Positions 31,481-64,000 of a DNA stretch of 64,000 bases are shown here, one piece after another. Location of the stretch: the NCBI GenBank assembly GCA_949126835.1, contig OX421507.1:5892105-5956104 (forward strand), in the 5' to 3' direction. This stretch comes from Anisus vortex (lineage: Eukaryota; Mollusca; Gastropoda; Planorbidae). The notes beneath the pieces were generated by a model. The model had not been told where the DNA came from and made no database searches. It saw only the letters and a list, made by a program, of their open reading frames with translations. Every line of letters begins with the position of its first letter. Positions within the stretch are counted from its first letter, which is position 1. Both the position numbers and the translations under genes were made by a program.

Positions 31481-32390
31481 TTCTGTAATGGGATAACATA
31501 TATTCATAAAACAATTTGTAAGGGCCCAAAATAATACTTTGATTTGCATTGAGGTCTGTTGGTATTAATTCTATGCTTGGAACGTGCTCTAAGTAATTAG
31601 TACTAAGTATTCTACGTTTTAATTGTACTTTATTGGTCAGATCGGGATGGTAGATAAAAAAAGACGCGCTTTAGTGTTTTCAACGTTAGTATTGATTTTA
31701 TATGGCTAGTGTATTTTGCTAAATACATATATTTCATGTAAGCAGCGATAAAAGTGACACGCCTGCCACATTAGTATTGGCTTAAAAAAATTGGTGAGCA
31801 GAACTCACAAAAGGATGACTTAGTTTTGAGCGTTGCTCTGGTCACATGATCCTATAGTGCGTGCTATTATCACTAAGCGTGATGACTTCTATTGCTCGGT
31901 AGAATATAGATTTAGTTTTTATATTTTATATGATAATACAGTAAAATAAAAACAACTCAAGGCCTTATCTGAATTGTGGAAGATTTGCATCTTGGACTAG
32001 GTGTACTAATACGCAAGTCATGCAGTGGTATGGTTTTAAAAGGCCCAATTCTAAATCTATAATTTATTCCGAAGCCTTTTGAATTTTTCATTAATAAGAA
32101 TTGAGAAGTTGGTATTAAAAAATACAACGGGTGTGTTTAACAATCGTTTCGGGGCCCATTCAGCGGGCACACTACGTTGTATCGACTGGGGGAAATAAAC
32201 GTGTTTTCCACTTGCTTTCGTGTTTTCCAAGTGTTTTCGTGTTTTCCACGATTTTTCCCCGCCGATACAACGTGCTGTACCTGCTTGCCCCAGACCCTAA
32301 TGCAGAGGGCGAAATGAGGGTAAAAATCAATTTCGTCAGAAAATATAACACCAGTGCGCTGACTATTGACTTAAAACTTTTGCTCTCGGT

Positions 32391-32548
32391 CAGGGACGGC
32401 AACCTTTTGATAACAGTGTGTAGAAAAGTAGGATTTCTAATTCATTCAGCGTGCCAACAGCCTTAAAGTCATCTTGCTATTTTCTCGTAGAAGAGACTCG
32501 AATTTCCTTTGTGGAGGTCTTTTGCGTGTCAATGGTTGCAGAACCCTG
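32391..32548. mobile_element. hAT-type MITE, family M1
   Basis: cagggacggcaaccttttga, attcattcagcgtgccaaca and cgtagaagagactcgaattt; the right end is shortened (gttgcagaaccctg). Confidence 0.7.
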
Positions 32549-33316
32549 CTAAAGGTAATTACTAACGCGCTAAAGAAAAAGTTTAAAAAAGATACATTAC
32601 CCATCCAGACCAGGTCTATAGATTCATTAAAAAGAAAGCAAAGTCTAACATATAAAAAATCTGGATGCACTAACCAAAGACTAAAAGTCTGATAATTGTT
32701 GTTAAAAAGTCTTTTAGAAAATACGAAATATTAAATTAAAATGCGAATCGAAAGAAATGAAATAAATATGCGAAAGTATTTACATTCTAGGAGGGGGAGG
32801 GGTAAACCATATCGTAGATCGTGGCTCAATAATAAAGAAAAGTATTTCCAATATAAAAAAAAATTCACACACAATAGTCATGTCGTAATTAGCCATTTTT
32901 CTTTCCAGAAATTTGGAAGAGTAATACAGCATCTGGAATCTCATGTGATGATTTAGGCATAATATTGCTGTAGCAACATAATTTTAGTATTTCTTGAATT
33001 GCTAAGCAAAAAAGTCTTTTGAGTTTTTTATATATATTTTTTATTAACAGAATTTTTGTTGTCTTGTAACCAGGCAACGCTGATTCACATATGGACCGAT
33101 TTGGTCCGAAGGAAATACGTTTTATGTTGCCATTAGTGTCTTTTTGATAAGGGAGAAGGTCGCAAGAGGGCGCTTCGCTTCACTTTGTTTTTCTCTGTGC
33201 ATCTGCAAATTATATTTTTTTCGTTTATCAAATGTTTCTTTTTTACATCCGGTTTGAAGTTCTATAATTAGGTCAACGGGAATGTCTTTTATGGATAAAG
33301 TGGAACTGGACATATC
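32549..33316 (+). other. Region 3' of gene B, no gene seen
   Basis: AT-rich DNA that includes the presumed 3' UTR of gene B (33045-33316). Small open frames here show no coding signature. Confidence 0.45.
33040..33045 (-). terminator. Candidate polyadenylation signal of gene B
   Basis: AATAAA on the minus strand, about 275 bases after the stop at 33317. It is the first such hexamer I found downstream of the stop. Confidence 0.4.
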
Positions 33317-63744
<30,428 letters not shown>

Positions 63745-64000
63745 CTGCAGAAAATCGGCAACAACAAGAAGAAGAACTAAGAAAAGAGATACACAGGTGC
63801 CCAGGGTTACTTTGACTTAGCAATATTTCATAGAACGCATTTATATGAGAAACTGTTAAAAGCTAAACGCTGAAATGCTGCGGTCTTGGGGGGATGCTTT
63901 TCGGGATTACGCTGCGCAAAAGAAAACATTGTTAAAAAATAAAAGTATTATAGAAAGAAATGAATTTATGTTTCCTAGATTTAAAAAATGAATTTATGTT
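63745..64000 (-). other. Gene B intron, window edge
   Basis: AT-rich intron sequence upstream of the exon at 63744. No further exon is visible before the edge. Confidence 0.5.

Noticed and set aside
32131..32466. 111-codon open frame
   Set aside because: Crosses into an M1 MITE and shows no coding composition.

Overview
This is nuclear DNA from an intron-rich, AT-rich animal genome with a heavy load of young and decayed transposable elements and microsatellites. GT-AG and GC-AG introns, tRNA-derived SINEs, LINE fragments, hAT-like and TTAA-flanked MITEs and (GATA)n arrays all fit an invertebrate. A gastropod or other mollusc is my best guess, but this is inference and no marker gene proves it. 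There are no bacterial features.

Two protein genes can be supported. Gene A (+ strand, 3522-26151) is a complete 20-exon gene. Its joined exons give a 4719-base open frame (1572 residues) with the eIF4G order: an eIF4E-binding YxxxxLPhi motif at residue 14, a MIF4G domain (about 112-341), an MA3 domain (about 648-828) and a C-terminal W2/MIF4G-C domain (about 1415-1550). A TATA box and a start codon with an in-frame stop just upstream precede it. It is unusual in having almost no N-terminal region and an acidic insert of about 580 residues between MA3 and W2, encoded in one 1983-base exon that carries a 24-base minisatellite. Gene B (- strand, 63744 down to 33317) is the 3' end of a gene that continues past the right edge. 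Three GC-rich exons encode the last 513 residues of a basic, Ser-rich, low-complexity protein that I do not recognise.

Layout: 1-2480 holds a decayed LINE with a hAT-type MITE inserted in it. 2480-3520 is the upstream and promoter region of gene A. 3522-26151 is gene A, whose introns hold SINEs, MITEs and minisatellites. 26152-27451 is its probable 3' UTR. 27452-33316 is intergenic with SINEs, a TTAA element, a foldback MITE and a LINE remnant. 33317-63744 is gene B, whose two introns of 13 kb and 16 kb are filled with repeats: a 39-base satellite, (TA)n, (GATA)n, several hAT-like elements with 8-base target duplications, a second LINE remnant, a 13-base tandem array beside a splice acceptor, and a near-identical 1095-base direct duplication.

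The repeats interact in visible ways. One SINE family shares its 3' tail with the commonest LINE, elements are nested in one another, and minisatellites have grown on or beside splice sites of both genes.
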